Positions 35,012-45,146 of a DNA stretch of 64,000 nt are shown piece by piece (the stretch's first letter is position 1; each line of letters opens with the position of its first letter). The translations under genes and the position numbers were made by a program. A model generated the notes under the pieces. The model ran no database searches, had not been told where the DNA came from, and saw only the letters and a program-made list of their open reading frames with translations. The DNA is from Leptospira fletcheri. GTDB lineage: Bacteria > Spirochaetota > Leptospiria > Leptospirales > Leptospiraceae. The stretch spans positions 1 to 64,000 of the forward strand of contig NZ_RQET01000014.1 in NCBI RefSeq assembly GCF_004769195.1, given 5' to 3'.

Positions 35012-35638
35012 TTGGCAAGCCTGTTTCCAAAACCTAGAAAAAAGCTTGTCTTTTTAGCGTCGGGTCGCGGTTCCAACTTGGAGGCCGTTCTCCAAGCCGT
35101 TCAAAAAGGCAGAATTCGAGGAATTCCTGAGCTTTTGGTCAGCGACAATCCGGAAGCATCCGCAATTGGTGTAGGATCCAAATACGGAGTGCCCTCCAAG
35201 ATTTTGGATTTTTCCTCTTATCCCCAAAAGGAAAAATACCATTCCGATCTACTGGAAATCTTAGATGCCCAATCACCCGATTTGATCGTAACCTGCGGTT
35301 ATATGCGAATCCTGAAAAAAGAGGTCATCCGCCTCTTTCCGAATCGGATCATCAACATACATCCTTCCCTTCTTCCGGCTTTTCCCGGATTGAATGCGCA
35401 AAAACAGGCTTTTGAATACGGGGTGAAAATCTCCGGCTGTACCGCCCATTTTATAGACGAAGGAGTGGATTCCGGCCCCGTCATTCTCCAGGGAACCGTG
35501 AAAATCACCCCCGAGATGACGGAAAGAGAATTGACTCTGGCAATTCTGAAAGAGGAACATAAAATCCTGCCTCTCGCGGTGAAGTTATTCTGCGAAAACA
35601 GGCTTTCGATTAAAAATAGGAAGGTCTCCATCCTCTAG
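35012..35638 (+). CDS. purN: Phosphoribosylglycinamide formyltransferase
   Basis: 208 residues from TTG 35012 (no ATG is available near the N-terminus). [36 protein letters not shown] and [13 protein letters not shown] give the substrate loop and the catalytic Asn-His-Asp set. It transfers formyl from 10-formyl-THF to GAR, step 3 of purine synthesis. purH begins one base after its stop, forming a purNH operon. Confidence 0.95.
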   Translation: MASLFPKPRKKLVFLASGRGSNLEAVLQAVQKGRIRGIPELLVSDNPEASAIGVGSKYGVPSKILDFSSYPQKEKYHSDLLEILDAQSPDLIVTCGYMRILKKEVIRLFPNRIINIHPSLLPAFPGLNAQKQAFEYGVKISGCTAHFIDEGVDSGPVILQGTVKITPEMTERELTLAILKEEHKILPLAVKLFCENRLSIKNRKVSIL

Positions 35639-35639
35639 C

Positions 35640-37181
35640 ATGATCCAAATCAAACGTGCTCTCATTTCGGTCAGCGACAAAACCGGACTTATCGGTTTTG
35701 CGAAATACCTGGACTCCAAAGGCGTGGAGATCATCTCCACAGGCGGCACATTAAAGACTCTCCGTGACAGCGGAATCCAAGCCGTGGCCATCGACGATTA
35801 TACCGGCTTTCCGGAAATTCTGGACGGAAGGGTCAAAACCCTGCACCCGAAAGTCCACGGAGGATTGTTGGGAGTTCTGTCCAATCCCGAGCACAAGAAA
35901 AAAATGGAAGAGCTCGGAATCCCGAAAATCGATCTCGTAGTAGTGAACCTCTACCCGTTCCTGAAAACCGTTTCCAAACCGGGAGTACAATTGGACGAGG
36001 CGATCGAAAACATAGACATAGGCGGTCCGTCCATGATACGCTCCGCCGCCAAGAATTACCGGTTCACCGTCGTGGTGACCGATCCGAACGATTACAGAAC
36101 CGTAGAAGACGCAATGCAATCCAACGGAGGAGCCGTGGATGCGGATACTTCCTTTTTACTGATGAGAAAGGCGTTTTCCCATACCAGCATGTACGACACC
36201 GCGATTTCCTCCTGGTTCAATCAGTTGGCGGGAGAAAAATTTCCGGAAATCCTCAATCTTTCCTTCACCAAGAAACAGAAGCTACGGTACGGGGAAAATC
36301 CCCACCAGGGAGCCGCCTTTTACGAGCCGCTCTTTACAAAGAGCGAATTTTCTCCGCTACAAGGGAAGGAATTATCCTTCAACAATATGTTGGACTTCGA
36401 TGCCGCCTTTCACATCTCCGCACTTCTTCCGGACAACACCGTTTGCATCATCAAGCATTTGAATCCTTGCGGAATTGCCTACGCCGACGATCCCTTGGAG
36501 GCTTTCCGTCTTGCTCGTAGGACGGATCCGATTTCCGCATTCGGAGGAATCATCGGAATCAAGGGCCGTGTGTCCGGAGAATTGGCACAATTGATCGGAG
36601 AGACTTTTGTGGAAGGAGTCATCGCGCAAAAGTTCGAAAAGGAAGCTTTGGATTATTTCTCCAAAAAGCCGAATGTCCGATTGATCGAGATCGAAAATTT
36701 CCAGGAAGCTCTGGACGAAATGGACTTGAGGCCGATCCATCACGGAATGCTGTTGCAGGACCGGGATTATGCCACCATTTCGGAAAAAGATCTGAAAGTG
36801 GTTTCCAAAAAGCAACCGACGGAAGAGGACATCCGAGGACTGATGTTCGCTTGGTCCGCCGCGAAATTCATCAAATCCAATGCCATCGTTTATACCGAAG
36901 AAAACGCGACTCTGGGAATCGGAGCCGGGCAAATGTCTCGGGTGGATTCGGTCCAACTCGGCGCGACCAAAGCGTTGAATGTAGGTTTATCGGTCGTAGG
37001 TTCTTACGTGGCCAGCGATGCGTTTTTCCCATTTCGAGACGGGATCGATGCGATCGCGAAAGTAGGCGCCAAAGCGATCATCCAGCCCGGAGGATCCATC
37101 CGGGACGAAGAGGTGATCCGTGCGGCGGACGAGCACGGATTGATTATGGTATTTACCGGCATGAGGCATTTCCGGCACTAG
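35640..37181 (+). CDS. purH: Bifunctional AICAR transformylase/IMP cyclohydrolase
   Basis: 513 residues, full length. The N-terminal MGS-like cyclohydrolase domain reads [18 protein letters not shown], and the transformylase domain has [24 protein letters not shown] and the C-terminal FPFRDGIDA and [14 protein letters not shown]. It catalyses the last two steps to IMP. The next gene starts one base after its stop codon. Confidence 0.96.
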   Translation: MIQIKRALISVSDKTGLIGFAKYLDSKGVEIISTGGTLKTLRDSGIQAVAIDDYTGFPEILDGRVKTLHPKVHGGLLGVLSNPEHKKKMEELGIPKIDLVVVNLYPFLKTVSKPGVQLDEAIENIDIGGPSMIRSAAKNYRFTVVVTDPNDYRTVEDAMQSNGGAVDADTSFLLMRKAFSHTSMYDTAISSWFNQLAGEKFPEILNLSFTKKQKLRYGENPHQGAAFYEPLFTKSEFSPLQGKELSFNNMLDFDAAFHISALLPDNTVCIIKHLNPCGIAYADDPLEAFRLARRTDPISAFGGIIGIKGRVSGELAQLIGETFVEGVIAQKFEKEALDYFSKKPNVRLIEIENFQEALDEMDLRPIHHGMLLQDRDYATISEKDLKVVSKKQPTEEDIRGLMFAWSAAKFIKSNAIVYTEENATLGIGAGQMSRVDSVQLGATKALNVGLSVVGSYVASDAFFPFRDGIDAIAKVGAKAIIQPGGSIRDEEVIRAADEHGLIMVFTGMRHFRH

Positions 37182-37182
37182 G

Positions 37183-37812
37183 ATGGAATTCTTTCTCTAC
37201 CTGATCTTTTTCGCTTTTTCTTCGGCCTTTCTGGTCCTGGTCGATTATTACTTTGCCCTGCTTTTCTTAAGCGGCAAAGACACCTTTCACAAAAGCGAAT
37301 TGACCGATTGGTTCAGAATCCTTCCTACCAAACTGCTTGCGATCTTCGAATCCAACGGAAGCCTCCAACACGGAATGATCGCGTTCGGAGTCTCTTCCTT
37401 TTTTGCCTATCTATGGACTCTCACCGGCGGCTTGATCGGATCTCCTCATTATGCGGACTCGTTCGGAAATTATTTCTTCCTGTCCTTCCTGATGCCAGTG
37501 CTCGTGTTGGTGTTTTATCCCAGAGTATCTTCCGAGCTTTTGGCTTCCGGGGCCCAGTTCCGCCAAGGTTCCTTTTTGGCGAGGGTATTGGAACAGGAAA
37601 TGCCTTTCGTTTCCGGAATCTTTCTCTCCGTCATCGCTTCGAATTTGGCTGTTTACGGATTGTACCACGAGATCGCGTTTTTGTTCGTTCTCCCGAATAT
37701 TTCGATTTTAGGGGTTCTACTTGTGTTACGATGGAACGGAAAAGTTCGTTTCGGAGGAATTCACCTGGAGAGGAAGTCCAGGGAGGAAGAGGATTTCGGG
37801 GAAGAAATCTAA
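37183..37812 (+). CDS. Integral membrane protein, unknown
   Basis: 209 residues with about five membrane helices (for example LIFFAFSSAFLVLVDYYFAL and FFLSFLMPVLVLVFY). The C-terminus is charged. No family recognised. ATG follows the purH stop after one base, so it is cotranscribed with purN and purH, though a role in purine metabolism is not implied. Confidence 0.6.
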   Translation: MEFFLYLIFFAFSSAFLVLVDYYFALLFLSGKDTFHKSELTDWFRILPTKLLAIFESNGSLQHGMIAFGVSSFFAYLWTLTGGLIGSPHYADSFGNYFFLSFLMPVLVLVFYPRVSSELLASGAQFRQGSFLARVLEQEMPFVSGIFLSVIASNLAVYGLYHEIAFLFVLPNISILGVLLVLRWNGKVRFGGIHLERKSREEEDFGEEI

Positions 37813-37844
37813 TCGGAGACGGTTTTTCTGCCGATAGGGTTACT

Positions 37845-38561
37845 ATGAAAGGGATCACTTTACCCGCGATTTTCGTCTCCATTTTCCTTCCGGCGATGGG
37901 CGTCCAAGCCCAGTTTCCCGGAGACGGAACGAAAAGTAGGCAAGAGAATGCGAATCGACCTACTCTGGAAGGTTTTGCGGAAGTTCCCTGGGAAGCCACC
38001 TACGCACAGGTCCGGGAAAAATTCCTTTCTTTGGCTACGAATCCGGACAGCGGAGAAAAAGTGGAGATCGTCAACGAGGATAAGGAAAGATCTCTTCTGA
38101 TCCGTAGGAACGGAATCTTTTACGTGTATCGCTTTTATTCTACCCCCAAATTGGTGCTGGATTCTCGTCCCAAACAAAAACAACCCCAGACCAATCCTCC
38201 GCCTGCGAACGAAGAAGAGGATCATTCGGACCCGGGAAAACTCTTCTCCGTCGGAATTTCCTTCCGCTACCTTCCCGGAAAAGACGTCCAAGGCAAACTC
38301 GAGAATAAGTACGGAAAGCCCAAAAAAGAAACCTTGGACGAAAAGAAAATCGGAGGAGCCGTCCTCTGGGAATTGACCAACGAAAAGGAAGTGCCTCCCA
38401 AAGGAGGTTTCGTGGTGCAATGGAAGGAAGCCTTTAAAAAGCAACCTTTCACCCGTCGTGTGGATTATTTCAGTTCGAAATTAAAATTCCAAATCGAAAA
38501 GGAATACAAGGAATTCTTCTCCGCAGAAGAGATCAAAACGTTAAGAGACCTGATTCCCTAA
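37845..38561 (+). CDS. Secreted protein of unknown function
   Basis: 238 residues from ATG 37845, which gives a clean signal peptide (ending GVQAQ). An earlier open frame from 37308 overlaps the membrane protein gene and is not credible. The mature domain (WEATYAQVREKFLSL, then SVGISFRYLPGKDVQGKLENKYGKPKKE) has repeated K/G-rich beta units, perhaps two copies of a small alpha-beta domain. Last gene of the purN-purH run, 32 bases after the membrane gene. Confidence 0.55.
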   Translation: MKGITLPAIFVSIFLPAMGVQAQFPGDGTKSRQENANRPTLEGFAEVPWEATYAQVREKFLSLATNPDSGEKVEIVNEDKERSLLIRRNGIFYVYRFYSTPKLVLDSRPKQKQPQTNPPPANEEEDHSDPGKLFSVGISFRYLPGKDVQGKLENKYGKPKKETLDEKKIGGAVLWELTNEKEVPPKGGFVVQWKEAFKKQPFTRRVDYFSSKLKFQIEKEYKEFFSAEEIKTLRDLIP

Positions 38562-38683
38562 GCCTCTTTTCCCCCCGTTTTCTCCGGTGGATCGGAGAGG
38601 CCGCTTCCGAAAATCGGATTGACCCGCATCCCATGCGAAAGCGATTATCCAGTTAGATCATTCCTGGAAAATCGGAGCCTACT

Positions 38684-39328
38684 GTGGAATTATATTTAGA
38701 CACGGCAAACGTGGACGAAATCAAAGAGATCGCCTCTTACGGACTCTTGGACGGAGTTACCACGAACCCTTCCCTCATCGCGAAATCCGGACGTAACTTT
38801 AAGGACGTCATCAAAGAGATTTGTTCCATCGTTTCCGGCCCCGTTAGTGCGGAAGTCCTTGCAACGAAACACGAAGATATGCTGAAGGAAGCGGATGAAC
38901 TCATCGCGATCGCGAAAAACGTAGTCATTAAGGTCCCTTTGATTCCAGAAGGTCTCAAAGCGGTCGTAAAACTTACCGAAAAAGGAATCTCTACGAACGT
39001 AACCCTTTGCTTTTCCGCTCCCCAAGCGCTTCTCGCAGCCAAAGCGGGAGCCACATATATTTCCCCTTTTATCGGACGAGTAGACGATACTTCTTGGGAC
39101 GGGATGGAGCTGATTTCCGAAATCCGGGAAATCTACGACAACTACGGCTTCGAGACGAAAATTCTGGCGGCTTCCATCCGCGGCCCCATGCACTTAAAGG
39201 AATCGGCGCTGAGAGGAGCCGATTGTGCTACCATGCCGATCTCCGCTTACCAGCAGCTATTCAAGCATCCGTTAACCGATATCGGATTGGAGAAATTTCT
39301 GGAAGATGCTAAAAAACTAAAATGGTAA
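38684..39328 (+). CDS. fsa: Transaldolase / fructose-6-phosphate aldolase family protein
   Basis: 214 residues starting [31 protein letters not shown] and the Schiff-base Lys in [12 protein letters not shown] are typical of the small TalC/FSA type, and [20 protein letters not shown] follows. Works in the non-oxidative pentose phosphate pathway or cleaves fructose 6-phosphate; sequence does not tell which. Single gene ended by the hairpin at 39366. Confidence 0.88.
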   Translation: MELYLDTANVDEIKEIASYGLLDGVTTNPSLIAKSGRNFKDVIKEICSIVSGPVSAEVLATKHEDMLKEADELIAIAKNVVIKVPLIPEGLKAVVKLTEKGISTNVTLCFSAPQALLAAKAGATYISPFIGRVDDTSWDGMELISEIREIYDNYGFETKILAASIRGPMHLKESALRGADCATMPISAYQQLFKHPLTDIGLEKFLEDAKKLKW

Positions 39329-39365
39329 AATTTCTTTTCCTATCCGAGGAAAAGATATGAAAAAG

Positions 39366-39387
39366 GCCCGCAAGATCGCGGGCTTTT
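39366..39387 (+). terminator. Terminator, probably bidirectional, between fsa and DUF1574 copy 2
   Basis: GCCCGC-AAGATC-GCGGGC stem with a TTTT run on the plus side and AAAA on the left flank, so it can end transcription in both directions. It starts 37 bases after the fsa stop and serves the minus-strand DUF1574 gene too. Confidence 0.9.
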
Positions 39388-39436
39388 CTGTTTCTACACG
39401 GAAAATTTCAAAAACCCTAAAGACGGAATTTCTTCT

Positions 39437-40471
39437 TCAGGGAAGAGGCTTGGTTCCGTAATAGTCGTCCATCAGGATACGGATCTGGTCCACGATACAG
39501 AATATATCCTGGTGGGAAGCATCGTAATACTTGTCGCAGGAATTGGAAACGTTCATATCCACAGTACGAGCCTTATATTTCCTTCCAAGTTCCCGGATCC
39601 TAGGCCACCAAACCCGGTCTAAGCCGAGTTCATAATATCCTTTACGATATCCGTCAAAGACTCTCGGCCAAATCACATAGGCGGCAATTCCGTTCTCATC
39701 GCAAAGTTTGAGAAACTCTTCCACGAAATAGAACTGGGAATCGGTAACCTTAAATCCGGACAAATAAATGCTCTTCAATCGGATCGCGTCTTTTGCGAGT
39801 TTGTCCGGTCGATTCGTCGCAGTCGCATAGGCCATCTGTTCCCCATTCGTCATATCCAAGAGAACTTTCTCGTCGTTAAAGGCGGGATTGTATTTGTCTA
39901 ATTCTCCCGCCAATAGACGATTCCAGAAAAGTTTGAAGCTAGGTTTTACTTTCCGGTATACGAAAAGTTTTTCCTTGATCAGATCCATTTTATCACCGGC
40001 CGAAAAACGACTCCAGTACCTCCGAATGAAATCCTCGTCCGCACCCAATCTCAGAAACGGTTCGTACATCAGACCTTTCGAATCGTCGAAAGCCTCGGGA
40101 CTCACCACATAAAAAACCGCTTTCGGTCGAACTCCGGATTCCAGGGTTTTTCGAAGCCAATAAAAACCGTATGCAGGAACGGCTTGCGGACCGGCAAAAT
40201 TATAGAGAACCCATTCCTTCCGGATTTTTTCGTCGAATGCTTTCTCGGAATAAGCGTAAGCTCGGGAATCGCCGAAGGCCATGGCGAGCTTTCTTTCCTT
40301 GATTTTCGGATCGGAGAGCATTCTCTGAAATAGGGACCGGCGCTGCGCATAATATACCGGGTTGCCTTCCTGGTAAAAGGAGTCCTGAAAATAATCTAAA
40401 GTGAATATCTTATCCGCGAAAAACAGAACGATCAAAAACAGGAGCGGGAAATAGATATAAAAACGTTTCAT
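39437..40471 (-). CDS. DUF1574 protein, SGNH-like partner of MBOAT (copy 2)
   Basis: 344 residues with an N-terminal membrane helix. AFGDSRAY (Ser69) is a canonical GDS block, and DASH (Asp317, His320) near the end fits the DxxH block of SGNH hydrolases. It is a paralogue of the gene at 11.9-13.0 kb, with the same overall plan but little obvious identity. Encoded 9 bases after an MBOAT gene, as in copy 1. A periplasmic O-acyl transfer function like AlgJ/AlgX is inferred. Confidence 0.72.
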   Translation of the reverse strand: MKRFYIYFPLLFLIVLFFADKIFTLDYFQDSFYQEGNPVYYAQRRSLFQRMLSDPKIKERKLAMAFGDSRAYAYSEKAFDEKIRKEWVLYNFAGPQAVPAYGFYWLRKTLESGVRPKAVFYVVSPEAFDDSKGLMYEPFLRLGADEDFIRRYWSRFSAGDKMDLIKEKLFVYRKVKPSFKLFWNRLLAGELDKYNPAFNDEKVLLDMTNGEQMAYATATNRPDKLAKDAIRLKSIYLSGFKVTDSQFYFVEEFLKLCDENGIAAYVIWPRVFDGYRKGYYELGLDRVWWPRIRELGRKYKARTVDMNVSNSCDKYYDASHQDIFCIVDQIRILMDDYYGTKPLP

Positions 40472-40480
40472 CCTTGTACC

Positions 40481-41890
40481 TTAAAATTGTCCGTAAAAGA
40501 AGTCCGCATTCCCGTTCGGTAGTGCGGCCAAGACGAGAATCCAAGCGATCGGAAGCAGAATCGACTTAGTCCTTTCCGAAAAGCGGAATTTTTCCGGCCA
40601 CTCTTCGGAACAATGGAACAGCATCGCTATGAATAGCGCGAAGACGCAAGGCTCCGCATTCGGAAAATCCTGCCCGGATGCCCAAGTAAAAATGCGTGCA
40701 ACCGCATGAAAGGCAGTCTTTACGTCCGGAGTGAAAAAAAGAATCCAAGAAATACAATAAACGTGGAGAACGAACAAATATGTAACGGCTCTCTTGAGAT
40801 ACGGGATCTCGGGAAACAGCTTGATTCCGAAATCCTTAAACACTCTCTCCGCGGAAAGATAGGCGCCGGTAAACAAACCCCAAAGAAGATAATTCGTATT
40901 GGCTCCGTGCCACAGCCCTCCAATTCCGAACGCTACCAAATAATTGAGACAGGTCCGGATCGTCCCCTGCCTAGATCCTCCTAACGGAATATAGAGATAA
41001 TCGCGGATCCAAAAGGAAAAAGTGAGGTGCCAACGTCTCCAGAAATCTCCGAACCCGTTCATGAAAAACGGCGCCTTGAAATTCTGGGGGAGCTGTAATC
41101 CCAATAACTTTCCTAAACCCCTGGCGATGTCCGTAAGACCGGAAAAGTCCAGATATAGATAGATCGCGAAAAAGTAGATCGTACGTAGCAAAGCCCAGCC
41201 GGAAAAGACCGCCGGCTCGCCGAATACCGGGAAAATCGACCCGGTCATGAGTACGGAGAGCACCGATTTTTTCAAAACCCCGAATAGGAGCAACCAAAGA
41301 CCGTCGGTCATGTCTTCCCGAGACATTTTAGGAGAGGAGAATTGCGAGGATACGTCGTTGAACCTGAGTATGGGGCCCGCGATCATTACTGGAAAGAGTA
41401 GGACGAAGGATAACAAAGAGGAAAACGTAACATCCGATTCTATGGTTCCTTTCTTTCGATCCACCGCCAAAGAGATCAATTGGAAGGTATAATAACTGAT
41501 CGTAAGGGGAAGAACCACTTCGAATCCTGCCCATCCGAGCGCCTTGGAAAAAAGAGCGTCCAAACCGGTTTTATTCTGAAGTTCGGGGATTCCGAATGCG
41601 ATGCCGATCAGGTCCGTTAAAAAATAGAAATATTTAAAAAAGGCCAGGTTGAGTACGTTGAACCCGATGGAAACCGGTAAGTACCATTTTTTTTGTAGAA
41701 AGAAGCGAAGTAGAAGCCAATTGATCGAGATGACGATCCATAAGTGGATTAAAAAAGGGCAAGAGGAAAACCCGTAAAAAACGGAGGAAGCCAAAATCAG
41801 AAAATGACGTTTCCAAGTATCGGGAAGATTCCAATAAATGAAAAAAACCGCCCCGAAAAAGAATAAAAATTCTAAACTAGTAAAATTCAT
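40481..41890 (-). CDS. MBOAT family O-acyltransferase (AlgI-like, copy 2)
   Basis: 469 residues from ATG 41890; the TTG three codons earlier lies in the overlapped rluB end. Polytopic, with MNFTSLEFLFFFGAVFFIYW, FWRRWHLTFSFWIRDYLYI and the active-site His328 in GGLWHGANT. Overlaps rluB by 4 bases and is followed by DUF1574, giving rluB-MBOAT-DUF1574 in one unit. Substrate unknown. Confidence 0.88.
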   Translation of the reverse strand: MNFTSLEFLFFFGAVFFIYWNLPDTWKRHFLILASSVFYGFSSCPFLIHLWIVISINWLLLRFFLQKKWYLPVSIGFNVLNLAFFKYFYFLTDLIGIAFGIPELQNKTGLDALFSKALGWAGFEVVLPLTISYYTFQLISLAVDRKKGTIESDVTFSSLLSFVLLFPVMIAGPILRFNDVSSQFSSPKMSREDMTDGLWLLLFGVLKKSVLSVLMTGSIFPVFGEPAVFSGWALLRTIYFFAIYLYLDFSGLTDIARGLGKLLGLQLPQNFKAPFFMNGFGDFWRRWHLTFSFWIRDYLYIPLGGSRQGTIRTCLNYLVAFGIGGLWHGANTNYLLWGLFTGAYLSAERVFKDFGIKLFPEIPYLKRAVTYLFVLHVYCISWILFFTPDVKTAFHAVARIFTWASGQDFPNAEPCVFALFIAMLFHCSEEWPEKFRFSERTKSILLPIAWILVLAALPNGNADFFYGQF

Positions 41891-42645
41891 GGTCTCCAAT
41901 GATCGGGATCCAATTCTGCATACTGCCCTTCTTGGAGCCCGAGGTCTTTTAGTCTTAGATTTCCGATGCGAACTCTCTTGAGGTCCTGCACTCTCGTACC
42001 GAGAGCCGCAAACATCCGGCGAATCTGTCTTTTCCTACCCTGTTTCAATACGATCCTGAATTGAAAGACTTCCGATCCCTTGGCCGCGGGTACGACCGAC
42101 TCCGCTTTTAGGATTTCTCCTTCGTCATGGATTCCTTCTTGAAACGTTCGGATTGTTTCGGATACGGAAACAGGTTCGCTGACGATTACTTCGTATTCCT
42201 TTTCCATGGAACGGGAAGGATGACTGATCCGTTGAACGAATTCCCCGTCGTCGGAAAGAAGCAATAGCCCCCTCGAATCCAAATCCAATCTGCCGGCAAT
42301 CGCTAAATGTCCGAATTTAGCGGGCAATAGTTCGAAAACCGTATGATTGTGGAATCGATCCCCGTGAGAGCAAAGGTAACCGGGCGGCTTGTTCAATGCA
42401 AGAAAAACAGATCCGGTTCTATGGATCGCCTTTTTTCCTCCCACGAACACTTCGTCGGTTTCTGGACGGATCCGAGTACTCAAATCCAGTACCGTCTTAC
42501 CGTTCAAGGAAACTTTGCCGGATTGGACTAGCTCTTCCACCTTGCGCCGCGATCCGAAACCGCAATCCGCCAGGAAACGGTTGATCCGAATCCCGTCCGA
42601 AGGCGGGGAAAAACCCTTCTCCCCTCTTCCCTGCTTTCCCGTCAA
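41887..42645 (-). CDS. RsuA/RluB family pseudouridine synthase
   Basis: 252 residues from TTG with GGAAGGG upstream. An S4 RNA-binding domain at the N-terminus (INRFLADCGFGSRRKVEELVQ) is followed by the catalytic domain with LAIAGRLDLDSRGLLLLSDDG, where the Asp of GRLD is the nucleophile, and RKRQIRRMFAALG at the end. It modifies 23S or 16S rRNA; which site is unclear. Its stop overlaps the start of the MBOAT gene. Confidence 0.9.
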   Translation of the reverse strand: MTGKQGRGEKGFSPPSDGIRINRFLADCGFGSRRKVEELVQSGKVSLNGKTVLDLSTRIRPETDEVFVGGKKAIHRTGSVFLALNKPPGYLCSHGDRFHNHTVFELLPAKFGHLAIAGRLDLDSRGLLLLSDDGEFVQRISHPSRSMEKEYEVIVSEPVSVSETIRTFQEGIHDEGEILKAESVVPAAKGSEVFQFRIVLKQGRKRQIRRMFAALGTRVQDLKRVRIGNLRLKDLGLQEGQYAELDPDHWRP

Positions 42646-42765
42646 AATGTCCCTTCCTGTTTTCCCGGAGAAAAAATATCCGAATTCCTTCCAGAATAGG
42701 AAACATGGATTTTACGGCTACCCAAAACACTTGACCGCGAAAAGGACAGGGTCAGTCTAGAAGCA

Positions 42766-43671
42766 GTGAACCCTCTCAAGAAAAAACCCAGAACCGCGTC
42801 CAATCTCCAGGCGCCAGAAAAACCGGATTGGTTGAAGGTGAGGCTCCCTTTCCGGGAAAAAAACAATCCCGTAGGTTTCGTTCGGGAATCCTTGGATGCC
42901 AAAGGGTTGCATACTGTCTGCGAAAGCGCCTCTTGCCCGAACCTAAACCATTGTTGGTCTAGAAAGACCGCTACATATATGCTCGGGGGAGATATTTGCA
43001 CGAGAAGGTGTGCCTATTGCGACGTCGCTTTCGGAAAGCCCTTCGCCTTGGATCCGGAGGAACCTTTGCATGTTGCGGAATCCGCGGCGGCTCTAGGTTT
43101 ACGACATGTGGTGATCACTTCGGTAAACCGGGACGATTTGCCCGACGGAGGAGCGAACCATTATAAGAGAACGGTGGAGCTGATCCGAGCAATGCTTCCG
43201 GAATGTAAGATCGAGCTATTGGTTCCGGATTTCAAAGCAAAGGCGGAAAATCTAGAAATCATCTATTCTTGTAAACCGGACATTTTGAACCATAATATAG
43301 AAACTGTAAAAAAATTATTTCCAGAGATCGCACCCGCAAAACGGTACGATCGCTCCCTGGAAGTATTGAAACATGCCTCCGATAGAGGCTTTTTGACGAA
43401 GAGCGGTCTGATCTTGGGGTTGGGGGAATCGAAGGAAGAAATTCGGGAAGCTCTTACGGATTTGCGGAATTCCGGCGTCCAGATGGTGACCTTGGGACAA
43501 TACCTTCAACCGACTCCTTCTCACCATCCGGTAAAAGAATATGTTTCTCCGGAAGTTTTTCGGGAACTAAAAGAATACGGGCTCGGCCTTGGATTTCGGA
43601 ACGTCTTTTCTGGCCCTTTGGTTAGAAGCTCCTACCACGCCGACGAACAGATCTCATGGAACGGGAACTAA
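42766..43671 (+). CDS. lipA: Lipoyl synthase
   Basis: 301 residues starting GTG. It carries both 4Fe-4S sites: the auxiliary CESASCPNLNHCW and the radical SAM CTRRCAYCD, plus the C-terminal RSSYHADE with the conserved Ser. It inserts sulfur atoms into octanoyl groups on lipoyl domains. No lipB is adjacent; a small gene overlaps its 3' end. Confidence 0.95.
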   Translation: MNPLKKKPRTASNLQAPEKPDWLKVRLPFREKNNPVGFVRESLDAKGLHTVCESASCPNLNHCWSRKTATYMLGGDICTRRCAYCDVAFGKPFALDPEEPLHVAESAAALGLRHVVITSVNRDDLPDGGANHYKRTVELIRAMLPECKIELLVPDFKAKAENLEIIYSCKPDILNHNIETVKKLFPEIAPAKRYDRSLEVLKHASDRGFLTKSGLILGLGESKEEIREALTDLRNSGVQMVTLGQYLQPTPSHHPVKEYVSPEVFRELKEYGLGLGFRNVFSGPLVRSSYHADEQISWNGN

Positions 43672-43982
43672 GAGGATCGAAACATCCGTCTAGCCGAGAG
43701 GACTCCTGCGATCCGGGGGAAATCTCTAAAATTTTATTTCACTCTCTCCTTTCCTTTCTCTCTAAAAAAGAAGGTCCGGTCTCTAAGACGGAGATCAAAT
43801 CCTTACTTGTAGAATCTTTGAATTTGGTCAGCGGATTCCGGGCGGAATGGGCCGAAATCCGAAAGTTCGGAAAAGGGAAACTTTTAGTCGCTTACCGCAA
43901 CAAAGTCCTGGTTCTAGATGCGGAAGAAACGGTAAATACGATCCTGCGTCTCTGGGACGATACCTTAGAATCTAGAAAGTAA
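43656..43982 (+). CDS. Small conserved-looking protein overlapping lipA
   Basis: 108 residues. ATG lies 16 bases inside lipA, suggesting coupled translation. After a polar N-terminus the body looks like a winged-helix or small alpha-beta domain: LLSFLSKKEGPVSKTEIKSL, then RKFGKGKLLVAYRNKVLVLD. No family recognised. Confidence 0.5.
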   Translation: MERELRGSKHPSSREDSCDPGEISKILFHSLLSFLSKKEGPVSKTEIKSLLVESLNLVSGFRAEWAEIRKFGKGKLLVAYRNKVLVLDAEETVNTILRLWDDTLESRK

Positions 43983-44025
43983 AGGGCCGGACCTCGATTC
44001 CGTCAAGATCCGATCCTATCATGAA

Positions 44026-45090
44026 TTATTTTCCCGCCGGCTTAGCGCTAGAAGGAGAAGTTGCGTCCGATTTCACCTCTACCTGCCGGATTTTCGTTTC
44101 GGGAGGAGTGAGATCCAGTGTGAAGGTCAATTTTTGCGGATCACTTTCGTTTCCTACGTTATCCACTGATTTGGCTTCTATCGTATGTTGCCCGGGAGCA
44201 GTCACCGAAATCGGATCCTTATAAACGGACCATTCCGAGGCTCCGTCCACCTTCACCATCAGTTGTTTGATCCCGGAAAACTGGTCGTTTCCTTTTAGAA
44301 AAAAGGAATTTCCTTTTTTCGTGTACAATTTGGAATCCACGGAAACCAAAGGAATGTTTTGCTGGATAGATACGACGGGTTTTTCAAAGTCAGTCGTTAC
44401 GACGAATATCCCTTCTTGGGACGTATTATTGGATTTATCCGTCGCAAAATACTTTAGGGTATTCACACCCAATTTGTCCAATCGGATCGGTTGGTTATCG
44501 TAAGTCTTGAACTCTCCGCCGTTTACGGAAAACTTCACTTCCTTAATACCGGCAAGATTGTCCGTGGCTAGGATCGTATAGGTAACGTCTTTCGAGGAGT
44601 AACTTTGGTCCCGTGAGGAAAAAACGGGATGACTCGGGTTGATCTTGAGATTCGGAGGAGTATTGTCCACCAAAACGGTTAGGGTTTTCGGGTTCTCCTT
44701 ATTGCCTACCTTATCCACTGCCCGGTAACTGACTTTTACGATCCCTTCGTTCGCGATGAAAATGGGGGAAGTATACGTTACGAATTCCTCTTCCCCGATT
44801 TTATACTCCATAAAATCCACTTTGGAAGCGTCATCCGAGGAAGTAAGCTCAAAGGCCACTTTAGAATTTACGTATAGATCCGCCGTAGTTCCCGTTTTTT
44901 CTTCGGAATCCGTTTTTTTGCCCGCGGGATTGGCGGAGGTATTTTTTCCGGAGCCTGTGCTCTGTCTCGTAGGTTGCGTCTGGGATTTCGGCGTAGGCTT
45001 CGTCTCCGAGTCCGAGTCCTGAGCAAAAAGCGTCGAAGAACATAGGATGAAACAAGCCATTACGAGTCGGATCTGGGAAAGTCCCTTCAT
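44026..45090 (-). CDS. Secreted OmpL47-like repeat protein (copy 2)
   Basis: 354 residues with a Sec signal peptide ending LFAQ. A Pro/Ser/Lys-rich linker (residues about 25-65) is followed by three OmpL47-type units, each with a kV-x-KVGNKENP / TDKSNNTSQ / SVDNVGNESDP turn and a VDNTPP-like ending. OmpL47 proteins are surface-exposed in pathogenic leptospires. Downstream of a FecR lipoprotein gene with a 273-base gap, the same order as at 0.1-2.4 kb. Confidence 0.75.
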   Translation of the reverse strand: MKGLSQIRLVMACFILCSSTLFAQDSDSETKPTPKSQTQPTRQSTGSGKNTSANPAGKKTDSEEKTGTTADLYVNSKVAFELTSSDDASKVDFMEYKIGEEEFVTYTSPIFIANEGIVKVSYRAVDKVGNKENPKTLTVLVDNTPPNLKINPSHPVFSSRDQSYSSKDVTYTILATDNLAGIKEVKFSVNGGEFKTYDNQPIRLDKLGVNTLKYFATDKSNNTSQEGIFVVTTDFEKPVVSIQQNIPLVSVDSKLYTKKGNSFFLKGNDQFSGIKQLMVKVDGASEWSVYKDPISVTAPGQHTIEAKSVDNVGNESDPQKLTFTLDLTPPETKIRQVEVKSDATSPSSAKPAGK

Positions 45091-45146
45091 TCGAATCTCC
45101 TTAAAAGATCGTTGAATATCGATTTAAAAAACGGAACACGCGAATG

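Noticed and set aside
34981..35030. TTGGCAAG-N4-TTTCC upstream of purN as a second sigma-54 site
   Set aside because: The -12 element lacks the invariant GC, and it overlaps the purN start.
37308..37844. Upstream extension of the secreted protein frame ending at 38561
   Set aside because: It overlaps the membrane protein gene in another frame; the signal peptide begins at ATG 37845.
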